Assembly: GCF_028640845.1 (NCBI RefSeq)
Contig: NC_080548.1
Location: 8,984,314 to 9,048,313, forward strand
DNA: 64,000 nucleotides
Direction: 5' to 3'
Origin: Ahaetulla prasina
Lineage: Eukaryota; Chordata; Lepidosauria; Squamata; Colubridae
Part shown: positions 42,458-54,435 of the stretch, piece by piece
Layout: each line of letters starts with the position of its first letter
How positions within the stretch are numbered: position 1 is the first letter of the stretch
The notes under the pieces: model-generated
The model's database searches: none
The model's input: the letters and a program-made list of their open reading frames with translations, nothing else
Told to the model about the DNA's origin: nothing
Made by a program: the position numbers and the translations under genes

Positions 42458-43045
42458 TGTTGTGCATTGTCCTCCTCAGCCGGGCCCCTCCAGTCTCCTC
42501 CCGGGCCTGTTATCAGACTCGGAGTCTGATAATGAAGATGAATGGCCTCCAGCCCCCACCCCTATGCCGGGAGAGGAGTAAGGAGTGATAACAGAAACCC
42601 AATACAGCTCACTCACACTGTGTGTGTTCCTTCAACGCAGCCGTCAGAGCAGGAAGTCAGCCAAGTGGTGCAATTACCCGGACCTGCTCCCTCTGACCCC
42701 TCCCTTTCCCAGATGCCGACAGTAGAGACAGCTGAAGACAATTCAGGGTGGGAGGATCCTCGCTTCCGGAGATCTGAGAGGCGATGCCAGCAGAAGGAAG
42801 GGTGGGGCAGGCCTGGATAAATGCTGAGTCATGGAGTCACACCCCACAGCCTATATAAAGGACCTGCTTTTGGCATTCCAACCTTGAGTCAAGCAAAGTC
42901 TCATCTAGTTTGCTGAAGTCACAACTTGGACTCCTGCCTGCCCTGAGAAATCTGGAAGAAATTTGGCAAAGCTGCAGAGGCTTCGTTGCCATGCTTGATA
43001 CGGACTTCCTAGATCCGTTTGTCGGAGGGGGAGGGGGACACGACA
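42458..43045 (+). mobile_element. Solo LTR, family B, with TATA box
   Basis: TGTTGTGCATTG at left and GGGACACGACA at right are TG..CA ends, and CCACC lies on both sides (42453-42457, 43046-43050). CCTATATAAAGG at 42850-42861 is a strong TATA box; transcription would start some 30 bases further. Upstream of it, frames encode an acidic SDNEDEWPP piece and EDPRFRRSERRCQQKEGWG, an arrangement like the frame in family A. No internal region flanks it. Confidence 0.9.
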
Positions 43046-43050
43046 CCACC

Positions 43051-43634
43051 TTTGTTTTTTCTACTAATGCTAAAAGACTCTCTCTCTCTCTCTCTCTCTT
43101 TAAATGTCTGCATTATCATTGCCAAACCTTTCTTCTGAAGGGAAAGGCAGAACGTGCCAGTCGAGTCCACATTTTTTTTTTTTTTTAAAAAGGAGCAGTC
43201 AGCTTCTTGTATTAGACCCGCTCTGACTTGTGAGCAGCAGACTACATGATCCAAAGTCAGTTTGAATTAGAGGGTCTGATGCCACCTCTGGAGTGCATCT
43301 CTGACAGGGCTTTAATCAGACAACAGGGGGAAGGCAATGCGTACTCCGAGAAGCCTCTCCGTTTCCTCAAAGAGCTGACTGTTGCCTTGTCACGATGTAT
43401 GGAATAAGACAGCACAATGATCTTAGAGGTGATTCTGGAAGATAGGAATTAGATTTGGTCCTTAGATATACTCAGCCCAGCCACTTTTAGGTTTATTAGG
43501 CACGTCGAGAGGAAAGCTCTCCTGCTAAGTGTCTCTCTTCTTTTTCCCATCATTCGCTCTTCGTGAGGAAGGGGAAAATTTGCCACTATGCCAAAGCAAC
43601 TTTCTTTGTATATGCACGTCAAGAAGATGGATCG
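43051..43634. other. Unassigned; (TC)n run and poly-T
   Basis: A TCTCTC run lies at 43078-43100 and a T16 run near 43172-43187. Nothing else is recognised. Confidence 0.4.
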
Positions 43635-43639
43635 ATGGA

Positions 43640-44313
43640 TGTTCTGACCTAGGCTTCCCGATACAGTAAAAGCACATAATGAGTTCCCAAAACCCTCTTT
43701 TTATTTCAATGGCTGTGAATTCTGCTCATTCAGAGCCTGCTCATTCTCAATCTGTTCATTCACCTATGAGTTCCAAATAGTTGTAAAGAGTCCAGCAGAA
43801 CTCTGCCACAGTTCTTCAGGATAAGGATGATAAGCACCCACCTTTATCTCCCTTGACACGCTGCCAAGACCTAATTGGCAATTTGCAAGGCCGCATGGAA
43901 CACAGAGTCAAAACAGAGCTGCAGAATTGAAACCGGCCAGCACAAACAACATTGCTTCTTGCAGAGGCCCACGTGCCTTTGCTCCTCCTTTATTTCTTAT
44001 GGGAGGGGCCAATCATCTCCAAGCCCTACTCCCGAGTCGTCCCTCTTGTTTTAACTGTTCTTGCCTTCTGGAAACTCTGTGCATGTGCACACTGGGAACA
44101 GGCTCCCTCTGGTCCTCTTCTTCGTTGAGGTCCCACTCTGGAGGCTCCAGAGTCTGCAAATAATTCCCAGATGGTCCTGGCCCCACCTCTGCCTCCGACA
44201 CAGAGCCCTCATCTGAGTCTTTCCCAGACTCCAGGACTGGCCCATTTTCCTCCCCAGCCTCCTCACTGTCTGACTCTGCTGCCAGCTTCGCAGGCTGCCG
44301 GCAGACCACAACA
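43640..44313 (-). mobile_element. Solo LTR, family A copy 3
   Basis: Starts TGTTCTGACC and ends GCAGACCACAACA; ATGGA precedes and ATAGA follows (4 of 5). At 674 bp it is the longest family A copy. The minus strand carries the acidic frame from the U3 edge to a TGA at 44013-44015. Confidence 0.85.
44013..44312 (-). pseudogene. Reading frame inside LTR family A, copy 3
   Basis: About 100 codons: ESDSEEAGEENGPVLESGKD-type acidic start, VGPGPSGN, LEPPEWDLNEEED, EPVPSVHM and a basic end RRQEQLKQEGRLGSRAWR before TGA. Order and stop agree with the 11.2-kb copy. The frame is open at the LTR edge and beyond it only by chance. Confidence 0.55.
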
Positions 44314-44352
44314 ATAGACGGATAGACAGACTGACAGACTCTCTGTCTAGAA

Positions 44353-44721
44353 GAGTCCATGGTGATGTAGTGGTTAGAATGAAGTACTGCAGGCTGATTC
44401 TGCCCACTGCCAGAAGTTTAGTCCTTAATGGCTCAAGGTTGATTTAGGTTTCCATCCTCACAAGGTTGGTAAAATGAGGATCCAGATTGTTGGGAGTAAT
44501 ATGCTGTCTCTGTAAACCCCTTAGATCAGGGGTCTCCAACCTTGGCAATTTTAAGACTTGTGGACTTCAACTCCCAGAGTTCCTCAGCCAGCCAAGCTAG
44601 CTGAGGAACTCTGGGAGCTGAAGTCCACAAGTCTTAAAAGTTGTCAAGGTTGGAGACCCCTGCCTTAGAGAGTGCTGTCAAGCTCTATGGGGCAGTATAT
44701 AAGTCTAAGTGCTGTTGCTAG
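44353..44721 (+). mobile_element. GCTATT-tailed SINE, split by hAT hairpin
   Basis: Head GGTGATGTAGTGGTTAGAAT, body GGCTCAAGGTTGATTTAGG and AAAATGAGGATCC, then after the hairpin TTAGAGAGTGCTGTCAAGC and tail AAGTGCTGTTGCTA. Confidence 0.88.
44527..44662. mobile_element. hAT hairpin element nested in SINE
   Basis: CCTTAGAT (44519-44526) and CCTTAGAG (44663-44670) match at 7 of 8; the SINE reads through when it is removed. Arms start CAGGGGTCTCCAACCTTGGC and end GGTTGGAGACCCCTG. Confidence 0.93.
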
Positions 44722-44877
44722 GAATATCTGAGATCCTGCACAGAGCCCTCAAAGTCCTCTGGTAGAGGACTGGAGATTGAGCAAGATAAAGATAACTCAA
44801 AAGGGTGAAAAAAGATTTTTTTAAAAACTAGACTAGTTGTCTCAGAAATGGAGAGAGTTTGTAATGTGGAATGTTCT

Positions 44878-45682
44878 TTTTTTTTTTTTATTGAAAAAGT
44901 TTTAAAACAACAATTAATTTTTCCCCCCTCTCTACCTTCCCCCCTCCCTCCAAAACCCCCTCCCCCCCCGACTTCCCGAAGCAAACACAAGGTATAGTTC
45001 ATTAAACAAACAGTCATACATTAAATTTTTAAAATCTAACACAATTATAATCCTTCTCTCCCACATAACCTGACTTCTTCCATTAAAATCAAAAACAAAA
45101 TCCTTCATTCAAAGGCAATCCGAAATTTCTTAATCTGATATCTATTTTGAATATAATCAATCCAGTTCTTCCATTCATTTAAATATTTTTCTTGAGTACT
45201 GTCTTTCAAGAAGGCTGAAATTTTAGCCATCTCAGCCAAATTGGAAACTTTCAATATCCATTCTTCTATTGTGGGTAATTCTTTTTTCTTCCAATATTGT
45301 CCAATCAACAGTCTTGCTGCTGTTATTAAGTTCAAAATCAACTTAGTCTCAATCACTGTACAGTCTGTTGTTATTCCCAAAAGAAAAAATTGCGGTAGGA
45401 ACTTTATCTTCTTCTTCAGAACATTCTGCATAATCCACCAGATTCTTATCCAGAAAGACTTAATTTTCTTACAAGTCCACCATACATGAAAATACGTAGC
45501 ATCATCACAAATGCATCTCCAACATTTCGCTTGCATATCTGGATACATACATGATAATTTCTTAGGATCTAAATGCCATCTATAAAACATCTTATAAAAA
45601 TTTTCCCTTAAATTCTGCGCTTGCGTAAATTTAACATTTCTAACCCAAATTTTTTCCCATGTTTCCAACATTATTGGTTCTT
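44878..45682 (-). mobile_element. L1 LINE 3' end
   Basis: A T14 run at the left edge is the complement of a poly-A tail. GAATGTTCT (44869-44877) and GAATATTCT (45683-45691) are a likely target duplication. The minus strand has a 3' UTR then the ORF2 C-terminus. Confidence 0.85.
45105..45671 (-). pseudogene. L1 ORF2 C-terminal fragment
   Basis: An open frame of 188 codons: NLRENFYKMFYRWHLDPKKL, MYPDMQAKCWRC, TYFHVWWTCKKI, FWIRIWWIMQ, LPQFFLLGI and LIGQYWKK. CWRC..H..W..C is the cysteine-rich segment at the end of L1 ORF2. The truncation removes endonuclease and RT domains. Confidence 0.9.
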
Positions 45683-45691
45683 GAATATTCT

Positions 45692-46261
45692 GTGCCTCTT
45701 CTATTCCTCTTCTCTAACTTGCTGTTCACATTAAAGTTGGCAACTGTTTTAATAGGCATCCCAGGATATACTTCAGAGATTGGGCATATGTGCTTTTAAC
45801 ATTGGAGCTCATCTCAAGAGGAGAAAATTAAAGTGCCCTCACCCATTTTGGATCCAGTTCCACTCACTCCATGGTTAAGCCTCTTATCACTGACCTTTGG
45901 CCTCAGATGGATGATTTTCAAAGACATGTCATAAAGTAGTTGCCAACTCCCTTGGTCTGTCTCCATCAGAAATTGTTTGCAAGAGGGTTTTGCCAACTGA
46001 AATATCCGTGTGCATGATTATCTCTTTTTGGGGCATGTGCTGCCAAAGCAAGCCTTGATTATGACTTTAGCTTGTGAGCTATAATTGCAAAATGTATAAT
46101 AGCATTTTTTTTTTCAAAAAATATGAATGAAGTAAAATAAACTATAATATATTGAATTGTAAGCCAGGGCAGATGACTGGTCCAGATTTACATATTCACT
46201 CAAACTGTCAAGTTCCTTTCACCATGAATGCAGAATCATGGTTTCTGTTTAGACTGAGATC
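45692..46261. other. Unassigned sequence
   Basis: No recognised repeat or exon. Confidence 0.35.
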
Positions 46262-46269
46262 ATGTAAAG

Positions 46270-46542
46270 CAGTGATGAAATCCAAATTTTTTTACTACCG
46301 GTTCTCTGGGAGTGGCTTGGTGGGCGTGGTGTGGCTTGGTGGGCGTGGCTTGGTGGCATGGCAGGGGAAGGATACTGCAAAATCCCCATTCCCTCCCCTC
46401 TCCAGGGGAAGGATTGAAAAATCTCCATTCCCACCCCACTCTGGGGCCAGCCAGAGGTGGAATTTGCTAGTTCTCTGAACTACTCAAAATTTCCGCTACC
46501 GGTTCTCTAGAACCTGTCAGAACCTGCTGGATTTCACCCCTG
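46270..46542. mobile_element. hAT miniature element, CAGTGGTGAAAT family, perfect TSD
   Basis: ATGTAAAG at 46262-46269 and 46543-46550. Left CAGTGATGAAATCCAAATTT, right CTGGATTTCACCCCTG. GTGGCTTGGTGGGC repeats inside, and ACTACCGGTTCTC recurs near both ends. Confidence 0.93.
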
Positions 46543-46885
46543 ATGTAAAGGTAGAAGCAGTAATGCGATCTCTAAATTAGATTTGTTTAGTACTTCTCCT
46601 TCTTCTCTTTCTCCCTTTCCTTCTCTACTCCTAACAACAGATGTTTCAAACATATATCCTGTTTTTAAGTTTGATTTGGGCTTTAGAATAACGTTTTGAA
46701 TAATGTTTTGAAGACTTTGATAGTCTTCACTTAACATTGACAAGCAGTTTTCAGTATTTGATTGATTGATCAATCAAAATCAGTTGGGGGTGCTTTTTGG
46801 GGGGTGGGAGAGGAAGAGAAAGCATCTATCTGAGATTGGTTGTTCTTAAAAGGTTAAACAGGATCAGACCAAGGTAAGACCAGAG

Positions 46886-47535
46886 CATATAAAACATTTG
46901 CTAGGCCAATTCTTGACTACTGCTCGCCTGTCTGGAACCCATACCATATATCTGATATCAATACAGTTGAGCGTGTCCAAAGCTATTTTACGAGAAGAGT
47001 TCTCCACTCCTCCGTAACCAGTAAAATACCTTATTCCACCAGACTTGATATCCCGGGTCTAGAAAACTTGGAACTTTGTCGCCTTCGACAGGACCTGGGT
47101 TTAGCTCATAGAATCATCCATTGTAATGTCCTTCCTGCCAATGACTACTTCAGTTTCAACTACAATAACACAAGAGCTACCAACAGATTTAAACTTAATG
47201 TCAACCGCACCAGTTTAGATTGCAGAAAACACGATTTCTGTAACAGAATTATCTATGCTTGGAATGCATTACCTGACTTTGTGGTCTCTTCTCATAACCC
47301 CAAAAGCTTTATTCAAAATCTATCCACTGTTGACCCACCACATTCCTAAGAGGACTCTAAGGGGTGTGCATAAGAGCACAAACGTGCCTACCGTTCCTGT
47401 CCTATTGTTTATTCCTCTATATATATATATGCTTATACTACCTTGTTTCTCCTCATATATATGTTTATATATTATATAATCTTTTGTGTTATGCTTGTGT
47501 ATATTGTTATGACAAAATTAAATAAATAAATAAAG
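46886..47535 (+). mobile_element. CR1-group LINE (outer-type), 5'-truncated
   Basis: Begins inside the RT (YKTFARPILDYCSPVWNP), then RVQSYFTRRVL, LENLELCRLRQDL, LNVNRTSLDCRKHDF and AWNALPDFVVSSHNP to a stop at 47349. The 3' UTR has GTGCATAAGAGCA, AACGTGCCTACCGTTCCTGT and an AATAAATAAATAAA tail. It has few lesions. Confidence 0.88.
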
Positions 47536-50500
47536 TAGCTGGATCAAAAACCACCAGGAAATTCTAGGGTGGTAGACTAGATTGGGCAAATGAAATACAC
47601 TTCTCTCCAAAGTTAGCAATGATAAGTGACTTCTTCAACACTGTCAAGAAAATTATATAGATTTGCTTGTGTGTGGTCACCAGGATTGGAGTTCAACTCA
47701 CAGGTGACTTAACCATTGTTTTTTCCCCCTGTGTGATCTGCTTCCACCGTCAAATCTTATTTTTCAAACCATTTCAGCAGCAGATAACCTCAAGACAAAA
47801 CTTGGCTGTTAATTGTTTTCTATGCTGAGTGGGTTTAACAACATCTTGGTTTTCCCTAGAGTTAATCTGTCACTGTTTAAATTATGCAAGCAAAATAGCT
47901 TAGGAGCAAGGGGATTTAGAAACATAAAGCAAACATAAACTGGTTTTAAACTTCCTTGACTAGATTTGGTTAACATCACTTATTTCTAGAATTATTATTT
48001 TTTTAAAAAGTTTATTAATCAAACTTATATAGCTACCCGTTTCACCAAAGCTGACTCCGGACTTACAGTATAGACCAGTATAAACCATGTGTAAAAATAT
48101 AATGTAATGCAGAATAGCTCTATAAGTATTGTTTTCCTATATTGTTTATGTTGTCATTGCATGTTGAGTATTTGTATTTGTGTATGTAATGTATGTGTTT
48201 GTACTTAAGAGAATTCCACCCCCTTATTGAAATGGACTTCCTTGAAAGCCTCTTCTGTCTCTATTTCAAGGACTGTTCCCTCATGTTCTACAGTATTTTC
48301 TTCCTTCACACATTCTTCATCAGATTTTGGTCTAGCTATAATTGGTCTTTTTTCCCCTCTTCCTTCTCCTTCTCCTGTCAGTCCATTGGGACCTAAAATA
48401 ACATCCAAAGTTCCTCCCTACATTTTATCCTTATAATGTTTTATCATCTGGTTTGACTAACACATAGTGACTGGTGCAAAATTGGCTAATGAGTGTCATG
48501 AATCCGGGTCTTCTCAAATAATGAAATTGTTTAGATTCAGGGCCAGTTCCAGGTCACTGAATAATAGGCATGTCATTTGGTTTCCATGTTTGCTGCATGA
48601 TGAACTGAAGCCAATTCATGCACCTATTCACACTGAGTTAGACTCAAAATTCTCTTTCAAATTTGTTACCAGAGCAATAGAGTTGAGGACTTCTCCAGTT
48701 TTCATTTTCTGGGGAAAACAAGGATTTTCTCCAATTATTTCTCAAATGGGGGAAACAAGGATTTTCTCCAATTATTCTTCCTTAGCAGGGATAGGGGGTT
48801 CATTTCTGAGTCTCCCTCTATGGAACAGGTCACTACTGAATTCTTCATTTGACATGGGCAGGAAGGTAGGCAGAGATGCTAAAACCCTCTAGAAAGTGGA
48901 TTGTACTTGCTACTAAATAAGTAAAAGTTCTGCACACTCCATCTATAAAGATTTCTCCAAAATTCTCTCCTCTGAAAGGCAGTTCTCTTCTACAAATTGA
49001 ATTAACATAAGGAAAAAGTGCTAAATAATTTCTTTGTCTGGCACGATTTTCACTTTCCAGTTTGCTTCTCTCAAACATTTGAGATACCTAACTTCAAAAA
49101 TGAGAATATTTTCATAATTTTAATCAGCACTGCCAATCTCTATGCAAACAACAGTTGCAAGGAGTTTGTAGGAGGGGGAGTAAGAAAACATACATCACAA
49201 GTTGTGATGCAAGTTCAGCTTCTTAAGTAGGAAGGAACTTGTGACACGATGGCATGGTGTGCATTTTTTCATTATGACATTATTCATTGTGGTCAGGAGT
49301 AAACAACTAAGATGGCAAAGTGCCCCAAAGGAGTAATTCTGCCATCTTTAATCTAAAGATGTGAGAAAATAACTATCTCATCCTATCTTGTCCTGAAACA
49401 GCTGAAGTAGAATTCATTCAACTCATTTATTGTGGCTCACAAATTAAATATAACGAGAATTTGCTTATTTCTGGGTTAACACAAAATACCATATTGAACT
49501 AAGATAGGATTGGATTGTTTTTGGTTCCCCAGCCATTGTGTTAGAATGTTGTGCAAATAAGATTCTCGTCTTAAGGCATTACACTGTACCTTTGAGCATA
49601 TGTTATATGAACACAGCCATTGTACTTATGTCAGAGTTTGTTGCAGAAATCAAATCCAGAAAGCATACACAGGTAACTGATTCAGCAGGATTCATTAACT
49701 TCTCTTTATATATAACATATGAAATAAATATATAATACCAATGGCAGATTCTCCAATGTGATAGTAGTTACAAGTAAAAAACACAGGCAGAGGAGAGAAG
49801 AGTTTCAGTTTCAATTCAGCAGACTGGTTTCAGCTTTCTTTTTGCATAGACTCAGAGCTGAGTCATGCCCAGCCTCCAAAACTGTTTCAGTTTCCAAACA
49901 GTCCCCATTGGCTGACTTAGTTGCTATGCCTATTCATTGGCTGACCTTGTTACCATGTCTCTGCCAGTCATAAATTCTCTGACAACTTAGTATTCCAAAT
50001 TTACTAAAGTGTGCGAATTCTGTTCTCTGGGCTGACCAATACAGCAATCCAACAAGGATTGTGTCACCTTTACTGTACTTTGAAGATGTTTCATTTTCTG
50101 TAGATAATTTCTATTGTTTCTCACTTCTTTTACCATCCGTCTTTCTCTTGCCATGTACATGTTTGTGTTTGCATGACTATGTGTGTGCACATGGAAGTTT
50201 ATGATGCATGATTCCTTTCTCATTTCCTTCACCTGAAAAACTGAAATATTATTATCCTCCATAATTACATTAGATTTGAAAATATCACACAATTTTTCTT
50301 TATTTTTGGTGCTGTGCATGTTTGCCTTTCAGGAGTTCACGAAGCTGGTATAACCTACAGCTTATCTGAAGCATGATGATGTAGACTAAATTCTCTTAAT
50401 TGACAGACTATAATGGGCCCACCCCTTCCCCCAAGTTCTGGCAATATTCCCATTTTAGCAGGGTCTTTATCTCTGTGTCTTTGATTTATTTTTGCATTAG

Positions 50501-51855
50501 CAGTAAAAAAAATTATATTTCTGGTATGCTGGAACCGGATAGCCAGCTTTGGTGTATTTTACCTAATAATGGTTGTTTAAATTCCAACACATTTGTTGGT
50601 GCACAGATAACTTGAGTCTGCTATATCTCTTTTCTGCCTGAATAAAAACTCTCTCGGGTCCTCAAGATTTCCTTGTTTTTTCCCAGCAACACCCAAAGAT
50701 GCACACAAGGGACAGCGCATTGTGATTTATATGGCTTCCTAATGGACAGCTTTGTCTCCAAGGGATTTTGATGCCTGTTTTCAGCGTCCCAGTTGACACA
50801 TCTTAGCTGCACTCCATCAGAACAATGGGCCCCTAATGATGTATTACTTTAATTTCCTATATCTTTATTATTCATAAAGGAGGCAGTTTGATGGGATGGA
50901 GATTTGGCTGGAAAGCCTGGGGGAAGGGGATGGACGTAGTTGAAGAAAAGGAGAAGAGCTGAACAGGAAACTGAGTCTGCCTTCGGTGTTGCCTTCCTCT
51001 CTTTTCAATAAAAATGAAAAGACGCGTTGCGATTTTGCTTGAAAAGAAGCTGTAGAGACAATGCTGTGACAATTAACAAGGGGAAGAAGTTTGTTTACTT
51101 CACATCTGAAGGCAACTTACCTAGTTTCATATTTTAATACCAATATATGACGGTGAAAGTTGTCATTCAGAATCTGCGCTTCCTTGTAATTTGCAAAACA
51201 GTCCATCAAAAAAAAAAAAAAAAGGATACTACAGGGAAGACTGTGCCAAAGTGTATACATAATGCATTTGTGAAAATAATGTCAAAAAAGACAACACGGT
51301 TGAGGGGTATTTTTTTCCCCTCAGATACTATGTATATTGAATAAACCAATGCTTCTCTTTGGAAAATTGTACCGTTAAATAGATACTTTTTTTAAAAAAA
51401 GAAATCTCAGCTGTGACAAACTGAACTTTAACATTAACAAATTTGAAAAATGATGAGAAATTGAAATTCATTCATCTGAAATAGTGAATATTAATTCACT
51501 AAAGAAGAAACAATTTAATGGATAGTGGAGGGGGTTTGTTTGCAGCTCTCCTACCCTCTCCAGGCTTCATGTGGTTTGCAAATTATGGGACGGAAGTCAC
51601 ATAAAACAGCTAGTCAGTGTGGCAGAATGTTTAAAAGTGTCAATCTATGGCTAGGGAAATTGCAACCTACAACCATGCATTTTTTCTTGGGTATTTTGCC
51701 CAAGTCTCTCCAGTAATGATGCAATAGTGAAGGTGCTGGGTTAGGAATGAAGAAGTGCAAGTTCTAGAATCCCTGGATGACTCTGGACCAGTCCCTTCCT
51801 CTTAATCCAAGAGCCAGGATAGGTTAATGGTGAACTAGAAGCAGGGAGAACCAAG
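47536..51855. other. Longest unassigned stretch (4.3 kb)
   Basis: No transposon end, LINE frame or SINE box is seen. There is a small duplication at 48711-48777 (two copies of AACAAGGATTTTCTCCAATTA) and a cluster of TTTCAGTTTC motifs at 49803-49894. Frames are short. This is the best place in the window to look for conserved non-coding sequence. Confidence 0.45.
49803..49894 (-). promoter_or_regulatory. Two ISRE-like motifs
   Basis: TTTCAGTTTC at 49803-49812 and 49885-49894; the complement GAAACTGAAA fits the interferon-stimulated response element core. A third related site GGTTTCAGCTTTC lies at 49826-49838. Two ATTGGCTGAC motifs follow at 49908 and 49937. Function is not shown; the segment could be a decayed LTR. 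Confidence 0.3.
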
Positions 51856-51863
51856 ATCTAGAC

Positions 51864-51996
51864 CAGGGGTATTAAAATGGCAGCCCACGGGCCGGATGCA
51901 TCACATGCAGGCCACGCCCACCCTAGCTCCGCAAAGGCAAAAAAGTCATGACACGTCATGTGACATCAACATGAGGCGGCAAGTTTGACACCTGTG
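51864..51996. mobile_element. hAT miniature element (CAGGGGTGTCAAACT family)
   Basis: ATCTAGAC (51856-51863) and ATCTACAC (51997-52004) match at 7 of 8. Ends are CAGGGGTATTAAAATGG and AAGTTTGACACCTGTG. Confidence 0.85.
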
Positions 51997-52004
51997 ATCT
52001 ACAC

Positions 52005-52379
52005 CACCTTCAGCCTTGAAAAGTTCTGTGCATTTAACTTTTCATAGTAAAGCAGACCAGAAGCCTCAAGAGATGTACGCTAATGTTACTTCTGTTGTAT
52101 AATAAAAGGTTGTTTCAAGACTGAGTATGGTTCCCACTCCCCATTTTTATCTTCTTGAGAAGTAGGGAGGGGCATGTCTGAGATGTTTTCTCTGGTTACA
52201 TTTCTGCTGTGGACTCAGTCCTCTTTTATCTGATCATTTCCTCCTGTCCCTCAAGGTCATCTCTTTTGCTCTGTACATTGGGGGACTCTGAGTCAATCCC
52301 TCTCTATTGGCCAAAAGCCAGGGTGGTGAAGGTATGGGTCTAGCAAAAGGGAGACCCAGGTTTAAATCAACCCATAATT
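52005..52379. other. Unassigned sequence
   Basis: No recognised repeat. Confidence 0.35.
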
Positions 52380-53060
52380 TTATTTCTATTTTAGGAAATT
52401 TATATTGCCGCCTATTCCCACATGGCGACACAAGGCGGCTTACAGGAATATAAAAACCTCATATATAAAACAATAAAACAATAAAAGAGAATAATCATAT
52501 AATAAATTAATAATAAAATAAAATAAAATAATCCCCTGCCCTGGCAACAACACATCACACGAGCCGTTTAATGGGCTCCATCCTACTCTGCGTTCCCCAG
52601 GCCCACTGGCACCTTCTGGAAGAGTTTTAGAGTGGGGGCCATTTTAATGTCTGGGGGAATAATGTTCCAGAGAGAGAAAGCCACCACGGAGATGGCCCTA
52701 CTTCTGGGTCCCACCAGGTGTACCTACCTAGGGGATGGGATGCGCAAATTCCTTGCCTCCCTGCTCTGGTGGGTCGGGTAGATGTGACCAGCAACAGTTG
52801 GTCCCTCAGATAACTGGTCCGAAGCCATGAAGGGCTTTAAAAGTGACAACTAGCATCTTGAATTACACTCAGAAGCAAATTGGCAACCAATGCACCTCCC
52901 ACAGGAGAAGTGATACATGTGTACATCAAGGTCTGCACAAAACCATGTGGGCTGCTGCATTTTGCACCAACTGGAGCTTCCAGATGCTCTTCAAGGGCAA
53001 CCCCATGTAGAGTGTGTTTCAATAGTCAAGACAGGAAGTGACCAGGGCATGAGTAACAAT
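52380..53060 (-). mobile_element. Old L2 LINE 3' end
   Basis: The minus strand reads, from the right, a decayed TCATGCCCTGGTCAC and GGTTGCCCTTGAAGAGCATC, CACATGGTTTTGTGCAGACC, and ends with the hairpin GCCGCCTTGTGTCGCCATG..AGGCGGC near 52409-52442. Divergence is high. Confidence 0.75.
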
Positions 53061-53114
53061 CATGAAAGCTCCCTGGGTTTATCATCTTGAGCTCTTGGGT
53101 AAAAGTGGGATGTA

Positions 53115-53312
53115 TATTTATTTATTTATTTTTATTTATTTATTTTGTTACAACAGTATATATAAGCATAAGCGTGAAATAACTATATGATATATAAACA
53201 TATATATAAGCGTAAGTATATAATAACTATATGAATTGGATACAATGAAAGGGAACATTAGGACAGGAACGGTAGACAAGCTTGTGCTCTTATGCACAAA
53301 TCTTACAAATAA
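53115..53312 (-). mobile_element. CR1-group LINE (outer-type) 3' tail
   Basis: TTTTGTTACAACAGTATATA and AACATTAGGACAGGAACGG are complements of the 34.1-34.3 kb LINE 3' UTR. A TTTATTTA tail forms the left edge. Confidence 0.88.
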
Positions 53313-54079
53313 AGAACTAGAGAGGCAGTGCAAGTAAATCCGACTGATTCCACTTGCAAGTCATATCAGAAACAGGTCCTCTGATTTGCCTGCCCTATGA
53401 TTCTGTTTTGCTTTTGAAAGAGAAGGTAGCTATTTGTTATTTCTATTTTATTCCAAGTTGCCCAGCTGAAGAATTGACTATGGGTAGCATCTCCACTCTT
53501 TAGATGCAAATTAATTATTCCATGGAGATTTCACAGCCAGCATACTTGAATGTAATAAATCCAAAAAGGAAGATTTAGGTTTAAATCATTAAAAGCATTA
53601 AAAATGACCTTTACCTGCTGAAAACATAATCCATTAATAATGTGTCTTGTACCAGAGAGATAGGAAGGGATCTCCCCTAGGGATTAAAGGATTGCAAGAA
53701 GTTGGAGCTATTGATTCACTGAAAAAGCAGTTTGTATCTCTGAACAGACAATTAGCCCTCCCCCCATCTACCTATTTGCCATAGAAGTCTAGTTTCCTCG
53801 TGATATAATCTTGAACGAAATTTGTTATCCAGAAAAGCAAAGATACTATAACTGGTATCTGTAATTTTAAATGATCAATTACTTTTTAAAACTATCAGGG
53901 ACTTTTCCATATTGTCCAAAAGCAACACCATAAATTTAGGGTGAATTGGGAGTTTTAATTTTTTGTTTGTTTTAGAGTTCTGTTTGAATTTGTTTTGTAG
54001 AGTTTATCTTTCTAATCTGCCCGTCCAAGATAGACAATTAGATAGGGCCTGTTGAGGGATTCCTCTTTCATGTGAGTTG
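53313..54079. other. Unassigned AT-rich sequence
   Basis: No recognised repeat or exon. Confidence 0.35.
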
Positions 54080-54087
54080 AATGGGAT

Positions 54088-54427
54088 TGGGATGAAATGC
54101 TACCGGTTCAGGGCGGTTCTCCCGAACTGGTAGTGAAAATGCTACTGGGTCACCTGAACCGATAATAAAAAAAATGCTTTAAAAAGTAAAAAAAAAAGTT
54201 CCGATGATCAGCAAGCTGATTGTCACACCTGATTATCAGAACCATTTTTTAACATTTTTTAAAGCATTTTTTACTACCAGTTTGGGCGAATAGGTAGTAA
54301 AAAATGCTTTAAAAAGTTAAAAAAAAAGTTGGCCACACCCACCCAGTCACATGTTCCCACCACCAAGCCACGCCCAGCAAGCCATGCCCACAGAACCGGT
54401 AGGGAAAAAATTTGTATTTCACTACTG
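54088..54427. mobile_element. hAT miniature element with fold-back arms
   Basis: AATGGGAT at 54080-54087 and 54428-54435. Left TGGGATGAAATGCTACC, right TTTGTATTTCACTACTG. AAAAAATGCTTTAAAAAGT recurs in both orientations, as in the 36.0-kb relative. Confidence 0.9.
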
Positions 54428-54435
54428 AATGGGAT

